DNA from: Petunia secreta
Taxonomy: Eukaryota > Streptophyta > Magnoliopsida > Solanales > Solanaceae
Assembly: GCA_029990175.1 (NCBI GenBank)
Contig: JARKIP010000017.1
Location: forward strand, 17,316,001-17,380,000
Direction of reading: 5' to 3'
DNA length: 64,000 nt
Made by a program: the position numbers and the translations under genes. The notes under the pieces were generated by a model. That model made no database searches. It worked only from the letters and a program-made list of their open reading frames with translations, and was not told the DNA's origin. This document shows, piece after piece, positions 52,185 to 63,716 of this stretch. Numbering within the stretch: position 1 is the stretch's first letter; every line of letters begins with the position of its first letter.

Positions 52185-53084
52185 CTAATTTAAGCCTAAA
52201 CCCTTCTCCTCAAAATATGCTTGCTCCGCAACGTGTCTTCTGCTTTTCCTTCAAAAAAAATTTTTGCTTCTCTAATATAAAAAAAAAAACTGTAAAGCCA
52301 GATTTCAACCATATCCTTTTACGTGATAACTGCTTAGACTGAAAACTGCTTCGTCACGATCAAGTAAGTTTTTCCACGATGCCTCCTAAAATAACGTGAT
52401 AATGCAAGATTCCAACCAACATTACAAATTTAATCCAGAAACTTCTCTTTTATGGGAAAAAAACAACAACTCTATTTTTTCACAATCAAGCAAAATAGTA
52501 GTAACATCACAAATTTACTCCATAAGTAGTCTATGAAAAGTAATCTCATCAGTGAAGTATCAGTACAAGTATGCAGTAGAAAGTCTATTATTCTCATTAG
52601 TAATCACTTTCTTTACCATTATAAAGTAGAAAGTCTCTTCCTTCCATTATTAATACTGTAATATTTTTGTTTGTGTTTTGATTCTATAGGATATTTGTTT
52701 GCTGGTAATGTTTGTTCAATTTCCACTCTTCGCTGTTAGAAAATAGAAATTCCGATCCTTCTTGGCGGGTGGTGGACTGGTGGATTAGTGGCAGCGGAGG
52801 ATATGGTAAAGGTACCGACCACTCCTTTGTTATTTTGCCAATTGTGGTAATATCTTTTTCTCTGATATCTGATTATTCATGAATCTATTAATTTTGCATG
52901 AATAAGCAGTTTGGCCTCTAAGTGGACATAATCTCCCCCGTAGAGGAGAATCTCGAAGCTAGTTTTCATGGAATATTTTTAAGCAATAAAATGAGGAAAT
53001 AGTTGTTATCTGTGTGTCAACCACATAGTCGTCACACAGAGGAATTTTACAGGTTTGGATATGGTAGTATACACTTCTTTTTTA

Positions 53085-53270
53085 TCAATGTCCACCTGAG
53101 CACTGGAGGAATTGAGGCCTTGACTACACTTTGAAACCCAAATATAAGACTTAATTTTAATTTGAAAGATAAGTTCTTATGTTTGTATAAAAAAATTGAA
53201 AGATCCATGTATAATTTAAAAGATCACATTCCAATCTTTACTGATTGATCAAGTATATTAAACTGGTCAT
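53085..53270. repeat. Direct repeat in the Helitron, first copy
   Basis: Starts AATGTCCACC, includes TTGAGGCCTTGACTACACTT, ATATAAGACTTAATTTTAAT and AAAGATCACATT, and ends GATTGATCAAGTATATTAA. Matched at 55893-56080, 2.8 kb downstream. Confidence 0.85.
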
Positions 53271-54432
53271 GTGGATTATTTTGTTATACAGATGGGTAAA
53301 TATATAGTAGTTATAAAACAGACGTTTTAGATGCATTAATTTGGTTATTGTGTATTTGTGTAGGTTGTACATATATCTATACACCGGCATATATTTCAGA
53401 GTTGTTCCTATTGGTGCATTCACAGGTAATCACCATTTTAGGATATATTCAACATTTTAAGTGGAGAAGTATTCACTAACCATCTTCTAATATTGTTAAT
53501 AGATGTTTCTGCTACAACTTAGCGTCTATCTTGTGAATTTTTCTTGCACAAATCAGCAAGTTCCTTTATCTTCTTTTTAATTTTTTTTTTCATTTGTACA
53601 ATAAGCAAAAACATAGAAGTTTTGAATTTAGTGTGGTTTATAAATTACTTTTACAGCAGTGAATGTTCAAAGATGTCATTATACCTTCCCAGTTGTAGAT
53701 CTTGAGTACCAATATCGTTAAATATTTCTCAATAACTTTTGTTGTTTATTTCTTAAGGAGTAGTCTTCATTTACACCCAAGCTTTTTCTATCTACATGTC
53801 TTGATGTTCAAATCATTCGACAACACACTTGCACGGCAATCTCAACGCATGTTTGGAGGTGGTGCTCCAACGAATGGAATCCAGAAGTGCTTTTCCGACT
53901 ATTACTTTGCATTGTGATCTATACCAGAGTAAGTTATAATAGTTTTCTTTTTTTTTCTTTGGACAACTTTTTATTGAAAGCACGTAAAAAAAGTTACGAT
54001 AGACAGGAACTGCACAGGTACTTGCAGTCTGAACCATAACTATTTTCTTCTACAACACTATGGTGTTTGGATGCAAAAAATTTCTCAACATTATGCACCT
54101 CAATATTTGACATTGTTCTTGATACAATGTTAGAAAAAGATGTAAGCCTACGAGCATGGAAAAGTTGGCACTTAGTTCCATGACTTGGTATGATGCGAGC
54201 TAGATTCTTTGTAAAATTTAAATTGACATTGTTCTTGATACAATGTTTAGTGCTATGTTTATACAATACTAACTTTTATTGGTAGAGTTCTTTTTATTGC
54301 TTTTGTTGCACAATGAAGCAGTTTCATCCACGTTGAAGTCCTATAAAAAATTCTCTTTTGATTAACTTTCATTCATTATCTCCTTTTCTTGGTCCTCCTT
54401 TCTTTTTCTTTTTTCTCATTTTTTGGTTAGAA

Positions 54433-54789
54433 ATGGAGAGTGCATTTTGTTGGGCATCCCAAAGAATATATATGTCACACTTCAATGACATATCTATGAT
54501 TGAGATGTCAAGAAAAAAAACTTGCGAAGCACGCGTTGATCATATTTATGCGAATCAGTCGGTTTGGCCGTTTCTTGCGAAGATCGTGTTGATAACAAAA
54601 GAAATAAGAGTAACACAATACATTTCTCTGCCACATGCCACAACTAAAAGAGTTACAGTACGAACAATTTCTCTTATAAAATTTTCGTTTATGCTTTTAC
54701 ATTTTTATTATGAAATGATAAAGCTTATCCATACTTTTACAATTCTGTGTTGTTTGAAAATATTATTCAATGACTACTTTGGCTCTTGA
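54433..54789 (+). other. Unrecognised open frame in the Helitron
   Basis: A frame of about 119 codons starts with ATG at 54433 and reads MESAFCWASQRIYMSHFNDI. I recognise no domain. Composition suits chance AT-rich sequence or a captured gene piece. Low confidence that it is translated. Confidence 0.2.
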
Positions 54790-55726
54790 TTTTAAAACTA
54801 TATGCAGAATCTTTGGCACGCTTTCAAGCATGATCCCTCTATCTTTATCTATTATGGATTGGGATAATTTCTCCAGGTTTGTCTCCTAGGATATCTTTTG
54901 TCTTTCATGTTTGAGAAAATCTAAATCGTTTTTTGTATATGATTGTGGCAAGCTTTCACACGTTAGCACGTCAAGTGCAGTTCATGAATGAACTTATATG
55001 CAACAAGCCACAATGTGAGGTAATCATCAATAACATCCCTAGCTCATCTATGCTTATCAATTCCCATACGAGTTACCAGAGGGCTCACACACATTGAATT
55101 ATTTGAAGTGAAAACTCAGCTGCTGAATTGCAGGTGGAATGTGACGAAAGTGGAAAAGTCATTATCGTAACATTTAATGTAATTTGTATGAAAAGATAAA
55201 AAAAAAAACTTTGAATTCGATGTATTTTAGTTTTATGTACTTCTCAGGATTTTTTTAGTGCACTTGAAATATAGAGTTTTTGCTGATCAATGCTTGATAA
55301 AGGATAGTTTTTATAACAATTTGATTATGAATTGAGACGCTTATTTATTTACTATATTTTGGACCTATATAATTCACACTTAACTTATGCAAGCATAAAG
55401 TACCTTAGTATATAATTAAAGCCATCATATGGTTACTCAACTTATGCAAGCATTCCTCAAATTACGATGGGGTCGTGTAGCAAAATCAATTAGGATTCAC
55501 TTTTAATTTGTACAATTAAAAGTTTCTACGTTTGTAAAAACTAAATAAAGCAAAATACTCCTATTACCGTATACTACTATTTTCAACCTGACTTTGTTAA
55601 ACATTTTAAGGTTTATCATGACTTATTAAGAAAGCTAAAAATGAAACGTAGAATATATAATTTGATACGTTATTAAATGTATTTAATTATTATCTATTAT
55701 TTTTTTCCTAAATTACATAATTCATT

Positions 55727-55806
55727 TTTTTTCTTTATGTATTACAAACTATATGGTTATGATATTTTTTTTCTTTATGTATTACAAACTATATGGTTAT
55801 GATATT
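55727..55806. repeat. 40-bp perfect tandem duplication
   Basis: TTTTTTCTTTATGTATTACA followed by AACTATATGGTTATGATATT occurs twice head to tail. The near-identity of the two copies points to a recent event within the Helitron. Confidence 0.88.
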
Positions 55807-55892
55807 ATTCTACCAGAACATGATCATCATTCACTTTCTTATAAGTTCAACTAGACCATTTGCCAATTTCTTTACATACACTTTTTTTTTTC

Positions 55893-56080
55893 CCAATGTC
55901 CACCAAAGCAGGGGAGGGGTTGAGGCCTCGACTACACTTTGAATCTCAAATATAAGACTTAATTTTTAATTTGAACGATAACTTCTTATGTTGGTAAAAA
56001 AAAAATGAACTGAAAGATCCATATATACTTTAAAAGATCACATTACCGTCTTTAATGATTGATCAAGTCTATTAAGCTTC
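55893..56080. repeat. Direct repeat in the Helitron, second copy
   Basis: Matches 53085-53270 in the same orientation, with GGGGTTGAGGCCTCGACTAC, ATATAAGACTTAATTTTTAA and GATTGATCAAGTCTATTAA. It ends about 350 bases before the Helitron 3' end. Confidence 0.85.
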
Positions 56081-56400
56081 ACATAGAAGTAAACTGACAA
56101 TTGAAATATTGTTGAAACAATTAGATTTAATGTGCTCCAACTAAATAATAAAATACCCTATCAGTTCCAATTTATGTAACTATATTTTCTTTTTAGTCCA
56201 TTAAAAAAAGAAGATCATTTTGAAAATTTAGAAATAAGTTAATTTCAAATTAACAACTGTATCCATAATTAGATGATTTATAGTTACAAAAATACCAATA
56301 ACTTATTTTAGACTACAAGTTTCAAAAGTCTTCCTTACTTTATTAAATTTTGTGTCAAGTCATGAAGTAATTTTTTTTGATAAGTTTCTATAGATCTTGA

Positions 56401-56427
56401 CCGCGCATCGCGCGGGTACTATACTAG
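56401..56427 (+). terminator. Helitron 3' hairpin and CTAG end
   Basis: CCGCGC-ATC-GCGCGG is a perfect 6-bp stem with a 3-base loop, followed by GTACTATACTAG. In Helitrons this hairpin acts as the transposition terminator. Confidence 0.88.
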
Positions 56428-56874
56428 TTTAAAGTAAACGTAAAGAATTTTGCTGTGGGATCAACTCAATAAGATATTATTTCAAATATTACTTTCTCCA
56501 CATGAGAATTTATAGCAGTAACACTCAGGAAATACTATTAATTGTCAAATGAAAGATAATTCCAAAAGCTATATAATCATATAGTCTCTTTATATCTCAT
56601 GTGTGCTTAAATGTTGAAATACCGCAAAATATTATCCGATGTATTAGAATTTAATTGGGAACAACGCTACAATAAGGATAAAAATGGTGTTTAAAAATTA
56701 ATATTGTATCTATCACCTTTTATATAAATCAATAACAAATACTTAAAAAATAACGTAACATAAAAAATAAATAATATTACATGAAAGTGTGATTCTACAT
56801 TTTTTTTGAAATAATAATTAAATTTAAAAAAGTAAAAATAAAGAAATAAAAATAATCTAACCGACTGGGTCTGT

Positions 56875-56900
56875 GTTGCGCACGGGCTATACAAATCTAG
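56875..56900 (+). other. Second Helitron-type 3' end
   Basis: GTCTGTG-TTGCG-CACGGGC can form a 7-bp stem that includes G-T pairs. It is followed by TATACAAATCTAG and then a T at 56901. It fulfils the same rules as the end at 56427. No separate TC start was identified between the two. Confidence 0.6.
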
Positions 56901-56943
56901 TAATACATATAATACACACACTCTAGCTATTGTACTAGCTAGA

Positions 56944-57189
56944 TCAAAAGTAGGCAAATGTAATGTAAGCAAATAAAGCCATAGCCATGGAAGACCACCC
57001 AATGGAGGTGGCCGAAGATGATGAGTTTCTGCCAGCACGAGCTAATGCTGTGGTTTTAGCTCCACTGCTACTAGCTTTGGTTCCACGACTGACGCCACCG
57101 AAACTGCTTCCCCGTGCAACGGTTGGTGTTAGGAGGATGCACATGATGATAGAAAGCACAAGCACAGCCTTCACAATATTGCTCTTCAT
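56944..57189 (-). CDS. Small secreted, probably GPI-anchored Ser/Ala-rich peptide precursor
   Basis: The 81-residue product begins MKSNIVKAVLVLSIIMCILL, a clean signal peptide with likely cleavage after about residue 26 (VARG). The mature part (SSFGGVSRGTKASSSGAK and RAGRNSSSSATS) is basic and rich in Ser, Ala and Gly. A hydrophobic tail, SSMAMALFAYITFAYF, ends the protein, as in GPI-anchor signals, with the preceding serines as possible anchor sites. A TATA box at 57357-57366 and a leader of about 140 bases precede the ATG. There is no sign of transposon origin. It would act at the cell surface; its role is unknown. The start is the first ATG after the leader. Confidence 0.75.
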   Translation of the reverse strand: MKSNIVKAVLVLSIIMCILLTPTVARGSSFGGVSRGTKASSSGAKTTALARAGRNSSSSATSIGWSSMAMALFAYITFAYF

Positions 57190-57356
57190 TTCTCTAGTGC
57201 TACTTTATAATAGCTTGTTACGTATATATGATTGAGGATGATTCCTTTACGTATCAAATTTGGGTATAAGTCTATCAAATTTTTTTTATTGTTGTTCTTC
57301 TGTCTTTTGTGTTGTAAGATGAGAAGTTTGAATATGCAGAAGGAACAAAGAATATC

Positions 57357-57366
57357 TATTTATAGT
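57357..57366 (-). promoter_or_regulatory. TATA box of the small secreted protein gene
   Basis: The minus strand reads ACTATAAATAGATATTC about 170 bases upstream of the ATG. An AC-rich leader follows. Confidence 0.7.
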
Positions 57367-57691
57367 ACATCAGCCTGAACAAGGGAAGTGCACAATATGG
57401 TCATTATTTGTCATTACGTGATGAAAGGCAATTTGGTTAGGGAGGAGCTGATAGGAACTTTCTTTGACACGGTCTGAAAATTTCGCCCAAGGTCCAACTT
57501 GGGTGGTAGAAAAGTCAACAGAAATTGAAGAGGTAAACGTTGGACAACGAAATGCAGAGTTTCACATTTTTTTAGTTATTCGATGTAAAGAAGAATTTAT
57601 ACCTAAAAAACAAAGAACACAGAAGAAACAGATTTTTGAACTTTCATTATAATATTAAAAAATGATGTTACAATCAGTTTTGAAATCTTAA

Positions 57692-57700
57692 TTTTCTATT
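57692..57700. repeat. 9-bp target duplication, left copy (TTTTCTATT)
   Basis: Identical to 59732-59740. Nine bases is the duplication size of Mutator-type elements. Confidence 0.85.
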
Positions 57701-57949
57701 GGGTGAAAATCATCTACACCCCTACTTTAGTTTAAAAATCAAACCCCCTCAACTATGAACAATAATCAACCTCCCCCTTTATCTCAATAGACATTCAAAA
57801 ATTCCTACTTTACCCTCTATACTTGTAAGCTTTTTTTATTATTTTTATTAATATCATGATATATTTTATTCTATGTTACACCTATAAAATAAAAATAATA
57901 TTATAATTAAAATAAAAAGAATGAATAATAATCAAAGCATATAAGTTAA

Positions 57950-58840
57950 GAGATAATAGTCAAAAACCCTCCTAAACTATCACTTTTTTGTTAGTTTCAT
58001 ATTTAAACTATGGGTTGGTCACGCTACCCCCCTGAACTATCAACTTTCATATTCAAAATCCTCATGCAGTGCCAAGTGGCATGGAGAGTGACTTCACTCT
58101 CTTTGTTGTGTGTGGAAAAATAAAGTAGACCAATAAAAAGCATCCATGTGGCATTTCTTTTCAATTTCTAAAATTTAAATATCCTTTTACTTATTTATTA
58201 TTAATTTTGTCTTTTTCCTTTCTTCTTTTTTAATTAATTATTTTCTTCTTCATAACTCTTTTTTTTTTTTTTTGCCAATAATAATAAACTAATTGAGACT
58301 CATTAACCTTAGAATAATAAGAATACCAAAAATGATTTAATCAAATGTGATATATTCTGTTGTAATTTACAATCAAAATTTTTCAATAATGGTCATTTTA
58401 ATTAAAAAGACATAATCCTTAACATGCACTGTATCATTTTAATATTTTAATACACAAGTTCTCAATTGATTTTATTATAGTTGAGTAAATCCAGTTCTAT
58501 ATAATAATTAAATTTACTATTGTTGGTTAATATTTATTATTTTAGAAATATGGGTTTTCAAGTAAGGTAAAGATTTTTTATTTTTACGGAAAATTAAAAG
58601 AAAAAATTAATAAATTTTTTTTAAAAAAACATCAAATATGAAATAAGAACAACTACTTTAAAAAATTAATTGTATGGATGCTCTACAAAGAGAGTGAAGT
58701 CACCTTCCATGCCACTTGGCACTGCAGGGGGTTTTGAATATGAAAATTGATAGTTCAGGGGGTAGCGTGACCAACTCATAGTTTAAGTATGAAACTAACA
58801 AAAAAATGATAGTTTAGGGGGGGTTTTTGACTATTATCTC
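57950..58840. mobile_element. Nested Mutator-type MITE with 165-bp inverted ends
   Basis: GAGATAATAGTCAAAAACCC starts the left end, and its near-perfect reverse complement closes the right end. The match goes on for about 165 bases, including GGTCACGCTACCCCCTGAAC and TGCCAAGTGGCATGGA. A perfect 10-bp duplication TATAAGTTAA flanks it (57940-57949, 58841-58850). The middle is AT-rich and non-coding. Confidence 0.92.
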
Positions 58841-59297
58841 TATAAGTTAATGATTTTATCAATAAAATAAACGAGAATAACTAATTAAAAAAATAATTTT
58901 ACTTGTATTAATAGTTTACTTATAAAAATCAAAACTCAAAGTTAATCTATTATACAATAAAAATAAAAAATTAATGTATGAAGTACTAGAAAAAATTATT
59001 GAGGATAGCAATATATTTTATATAAATCCAAAATATAATATATTTATCTTGAATTAATTTTAAATAATAATGTAGGTTATATTTTACTATAGAGGCGGGC
59101 CCACATGTTGGGCTAGGATGCATTGACACTCGCTTGATTGATCATAATTTCTATATTTATTTTTTAACTTTTTTTAAAATAGACATATGTATTAAGATGA
59201 CACCCATAGAATAAAATTATATTTGAATGCATTGGTCGAGTATGCCTGCAATTCTTGCAATTACCCCTCATATTTTGAATTCCTCAGTTCTCTTCTT

Positions 59298-59340
59298 TAT
59301 TTTATTTTATTTTATTTTATTTTATTTTATTTTATTTTAT
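59298..59340. repeat. (TTTTA)n microsatellite
   Basis: About nine TTTTA units within the outer MITE. Confidence 0.85.
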
Positions 59341-59731
59341 GTTTATTTTTTTCTACATTATAAATAATGCACGACAGCTGTAACTTCTAGTTCCTGGGCC
59401 TGCCTCTATTTCATCGATGATAACTTAAACTCAAAAATCTGTATATACGATATAGAAAACGATGGTGAACGTATTTTATAAAAAAAATCATATTTAAATA
59501 AATTGATAATTTTAATGAACGTAAATTACTATAATAAGTAATATATTATTTAAATTATAGGTTAAATATTATTACAAATTATATATAAAATACATCACAT
59601 AGATGAGAACTGAAAATGAAAGGTACAAAATAGATATTATATAGAATAAAGGGGAAGAATAACTATTTTTCATAGTTGAGTGGGAGTTTGATTTTTAAAC
59701 TTAAGCCGGGAGATCGAAATGATTTTCACCC

Positions 59732-59741
59732 TTTTCTATTA
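59732..59741. repeat. Shared target site TTTTCTATTA between two MITEs
   Basis: Bases 59732-59740 are the right duplication of the 57701-59731 element. Bases 59733-59741 (TTTCTATTA) are the left duplication of the 59742-60683 element, repeated at 60684-60692. Confidence 0.8.
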
Positions 59742-60683
59742 GGCAGAATACAAACAATCTTCTTGAACTTTTTATTTTTTTTTATTTGGACGCCTCAACC
59801 AAAACTTTTTCCATCTATACACCTAAACCTCATCATGTGTAATTATTCGACACATCCCACACTCTTTTTGATTAAATATAGGTGCATGTTTACCAACACC
59901 CTAGACATTGATAAACCAACTAATTAAACACATGCCATTTGCTTTTATCAAGCCACATCAGATATGTTAGTATCCATGCTGATTGAACCATAATTTTTTT
60001 GTTCCTGTTGATTTGGTTTACAGTTGATTACACTTGTGTACAATTAATTAACTCCAAATGGAATTTGATTTGCCTAATTTTGGTGCCAACACCTCCCGTT
60101 GTTTCCTCTTTTTGAGATATGTTCTTCACCTTTCGTTTTGGTGCTTTCTCGTTGTTTTTGTAATCTGATTCAGCGGAAAGCTCTAGACGACTTTGTGAAG
60201 CTCCCATGATCAATGATTTAAGTGTTGTGATCAAATGATCGACGATTAATTGCCAAGGAATTGGGGATTGAATTATTTTGTAAAGGAGAGAAGAAAAGAA
60301 TTAAAATTAAAATTCGGGAGGTGAAAAAGTGGAAAAGGTAAATTTGGAAAACGGAATTTGAAGGATATGGTGGCAGTGAAGGCGAGATGCAGTGTATGGT
60401 GAAGGCAAGGTAGTGAACGGTTTGGCTATTTGGTAGAGACGGTGATGATGAAGACGAGATGAAGGAGATAAACTAATTACATAAATAAAATAATAATTAA
60501 ATAAACAAGAAAATGTTTGAACTCTTTTCACACGCCTTGAAGGAGTGTGTACATACTATGCCAAGTCAGTCGTGTTTGTCTAGTAGACATACTTTTAGCA
60601 CTATTCAAATGTACTTATGGGAAAGAGTTTGATTGAGATGTTTAAATAAAAAAAGGTGATAAATTTAAAAGATGTATTCAGCC
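59742..60683. mobile_element. Second Mutator-type MITE, abutting the first
   Basis: The ends GGCAGAATACA and (reverse complement) GGCTGAATACA are flanked by the 9-bp duplication TTTCTATTA. Inverted similarity between the ends goes on weakly for about 80 bases (CGCCTCAACCAAAACTTTTT against CATCTCAATCAAACTCTTTC). A 51-codon minus-strand frame (start near 60207) reads MGASQSRLELSAESDYKNNE and is not recognised. It could be captured sequence. Confidence 0.65.
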
Positions 60684-60692
60684 TTTCTATTA
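60684..60692. repeat. 9-bp target duplication, right copy (TTTCTATTA)
   Basis: Matches 59733-59741. Beyond it the host sequence that was interrupted at 57691 appears to resume. Confidence 0.75.
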
Positions 60693-61290
60693 GTACTTGT
60701 GTGTTACAAGGCAAAGTGACTGTGAAGAAAGAGGTGAAGGGACCTCTCAAGTCTTTAAGAATAAAAGGGGACACAAATTTCTTTTTCATTTTCTTTTATT
60801 GTCTTAGCATCATTAAGGGGCTGATTAAGAGGGGGATGAACTGTTTTGCAAATATTAAAACTTGAGAAGTACACAAGTGGGGCAAACAGGTGGCCGAGAA
60901 GTACAAGAGTGGGGCAAACACGTACAATATATATATACACTTTATCTCTTCTGCAAAAGCCCATTTCTCCATTTTCTCACAAAAGCCAACTACACCCATT
61001 TCTCTCTCTTCAGTTTTCAAAAAACCAACTGTTCATCGTCAAATTTGTTCGTTTTTTCTTTGATTCTGTCAAATTTATGGTGGAATTAAACATATTGTTG
61101 CATATTTCCGTCCATCAAGTAAAAACAGGTAGATTTTCAACTTTTTTAAAGAAAAAAATAAGAAAACGCGTGAGGATAGCATGGAACGCACTGTCAGGAA
61201 ATTTTTTTTTGAGCATTGTGATTTTGAGACGCCATCAAAGCACAATTTGTAGCTGCATAAGGGCTTGCAGTGCATTGTGAGCGAAGCCAT
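60693..61290 (+). other. Possible 5' end of a truncated host gene
   Basis: A TATATATATACAC stretch near 60930 is followed by a C- and T-rich leader with TTTCTCTCTCTTCAG, and an ATG at 61077 opens MVELNILLHISVHQ. A GTAAAA follows that could be a splice donor. The frame then continues only as low-quality sequence. This looks like promoter, leader and first codons of a gene cut off by the element that starts near 61.3 kb, but nothing identifies the gene. Confidence 0.25.
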
Positions 61291-62933
61291 CGGGGAAGGT
61301 TGATCCGTGCCAACAAGGAGTCGGTTTCGGTAAAACGCGTGAGGCCATGGTTGATGTCACAGCTTAAGATTGCTGAATTGTCAGTGCAATATGGGAATGT
61401 CATTGTGGAGAGAATATCGAAGCATGAATGATGTTCAACATGCTACTTGAGACGGCGGACCCTATAGGGCTGTTTTCAGAGGGTTTCAAATGAGGCATAG
61501 TTGGTCAGCAATGAGCGCCAACGTGCTGTGCTGTTGGGATGATTTTGCAAAGATGGGACAGACGGTTAGCATGAGCTCAATTGTCTTGATTGCGGGATAT
61601 CCATCAGTTGTAAAGAAACTCTGCTAGCGGCGGGGAAACATTGAAGAGGGGAAATTTGCGATGCAAAAATGTTTTCATCCGAATAGTGGGCTTTCGTTCA
61701 GAGAGGGACATGCCGATGAGTCGGGTGGCCAGGAAAAGAGGCATGATTGCCAGGGCGAGCAACCATGTTGTGAATAGATGCAAGCCGTGGGATATTTATA
61801 TTGAAGCAGATCGTGGAGATCATGCCATAGATGCGAGTGGCGCATCATTTGAATGTCTTTCCAGTGGGATTGACTTGAGCAGCCTGAGGGCATTGGGAAT
61901 GCGTGAAGCATAAAATGGATGCTAGAAGTGCGTGAATTAAGGGGCCTTCCATAGGAAAGACTTAAGCACCGAGGAGCATCGAATTGGGTCCTTCTGAGGA
62001 GTTGGACATTGTGAATGCCTAGCCATCTTAAGGGTTGCAATGAATGGAAGGCGAGTCCCTCAACAACCATGTCGGTTGAGTAGGCTTGGTGCCTACAACA
62101 TGGGGCAAGCGTTGCTTGCATGAATGAGTGCTACGCTAGGCATGAGCCAAGCTAGTACGGGGGTTTTGGCATGAATGTCGCACCAACAACCTCTTTGGAT
62201 GATTGGGTGAGGCACCTACCATCGGGGGGGAGAGTGATCTCCAAATATGAGCTCTATGCATTGAGTGATGCCAAAGCTAGGGCGGGGCGTGCCAGGAGGC
62301 CGCGACAACCGTGAAGAAGGGCTTGAGAGCAAGCGTCTTTACGGGGTGTTTGAGTGTCATAATGAGGTGGAGTCAGCCACCATGTTTGCGATGGAAAGGA
62401 GCTAACCTACCTAGTAGGGAGGCAAAGTTGGAATGGATAGCCAAGCCACTTCATGTGGGGAGGCAAATGTGGGAAATGTGTTGGACAGGCAGACGGAGGG
62501 ACATGATAATGGGCCAAACCGGCGGACGGGGAGGCAACAATGAGGATGGGGAGCCAAACCACTTCGCGTGGGGAGGCAAATATGGGACTGCGCGGAGCAG
62601 ATGGACGGAATGGGCCAAAACCATTATGTGGTGAGGCATTATGTGCTGAATCAAAGTGGGGATAGCGATGATACGGATTGGATGGGTTTCCAAGTTCGAG
62701 AACAAAGAGCTTTGTTCGGGAATGCAGCGAAGCTACCGCTTTGAGAATTGAAGTACTCAGAGGAGTACGTCCCAAGAGCTTGCCGAGTACCAGAGAGTGC
62801 GAGGGTATTTGAGGAGCCAAAGTTACCAGGCGTGGAGCGTGGGTTTCTAAGGCCGGATTGGGTGTTCAATTGGAGCAGAATTGGGCATGAGCAGCCGCTA
62901 GTGTTTTTGTGTGGGCTATTGTCGATCATTCAT

Positions 62934-63010
62934 GATTTGCCTTGAGTATGGGATCAAGCAACAAATTACTGTGATTTGCCTTGGATTTGGGATCAAGCAA
63001 CAAATTACTC
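62934..63010. repeat. 39-bp tandem duplication
   Basis: GATTTGCCTTG-G-ATGGGATC with AAGCAACAAATTACT occurs at 62934 and again at 62973. Confidence 0.85.
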
Positions 63011-63085
63011 CGACTTATGGGATCGGGATTTGATATAGTTCACATAATGACATAAGTGGAAGCTTTCCAGAGGGAAACGGAGGAG

Positions 63086-63221
63086 AAGGACCATGAAAAT
63101 ATGGTTGGCAAGGAGCCACATCGAGGGATGCCTACCGAAATTGAGGAGAGAAAAAGGACCATGAGAGTATGGTTGGCAAGGAGCCACATCGAGGGATGCC
63201 TATCGAAATTGAGGAGAGTCT
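63086..63221. repeat. 68-bp tandem duplication
   Basis: AAGGACCATGA-A-TATGGTT, GGCAAGGAGCCACATCGAGG and GATGCCTA-CGAAATTGAGGA recur with an offset of 68 bases. The copies differ at only a few positions. Confidence 0.88.
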
Positions 63222-63716
63222 CCTACTTGAGTATGGGAGAATTTGCCTATGTGGAGGCATTGGGCTTAAGGGAAATCCTGAAGGGAGCAAATCGTCCAGA
63301 GGTGGAGAATAGGGCTGCAAGGCACGGTTGGACTGCGTGTGCCACACCAGAGGGTGCCTGAAGTACTCACCAAAAGTGAAGGGAGCTAGCCGGATGGATT
63401 ATGGCCATATGAGCTGTGGCATGGTTGGCAAGTATGCCAAAACAAAGGAGTTGTCTTCAAAGGAAGCAACAGTTAGTCACCACAGAGGTGCAAGTGCGGA
63501 GGCACTGTCCAAGTGATCATCGCGGAGATGGAGTGCAGAGGCACGCTTGGGCAAAACTTGGGAGGAGCAGTGGTGGGCACGACTCCTATTTTAAGAGAAG
63601 GGACTTAAGGAAGTCCAAGGAGCCTTGGAAATGGGAACCGTGATGGAAAATCCCAAGGGGGCAAACTCCGGGTTTTCGTGGGCTTAGGCAGTCAGTCATC
63701 GAGGACGATGCCTAGA

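Larger units (their letters stand above)
51985..56427 (+). mobile_element. Non-autonomous Helitron
   Basis: It begins TCTATATATATATATTAAAAGG behind an A and ends CCGCGCATCGCGCGG (hairpin), then GTACTATACTAG, followed by a T. TC at the start, CTAG at the end with a hairpin about 9 bases before it, insertion between A and T, and no target duplication are all Helitron rules. No Rep or helicase domain was found in the 4.4 kb, so it depends on another copy. Internal sequence is AT-rich, with a directly repeated block and possible pieces of captured host DNA. Confidence 0.85.
57701..59731. mobile_element. Mutator-type MITE (outer), 2.0 kb
   Basis: The ends are inverted repeats of about 85 bp: GGGTGAAAATCAT, then AGTTTAAAAATCAAAC and CTCAACTATGAA, found at the left (57701-57790) and reverse complemented at the right (59640-59731). 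A perfect 9-bp duplication flanks it. It has no transposase and contains the nested MITE at 57950-58840, so its own length is about 1.13 kb. A TTTTA pentanucleotide repeat lies near 59298-59340. Confidence 0.85.

Noticed and set aside
54433..54789. Captured host gene in the Helitron
   Set aside because: The frame matches no domain I know, and its composition is close to the AT-rich surroundings. It was listed only as an unrecognised frame.
61675..62121. Minus-strand frame of 148 codons and many others in 61.6-63.6 kb
   Set aside because: Frames are common on both strands because the DNA is G-rich with few stops. No domain, start context or promoter is seen.
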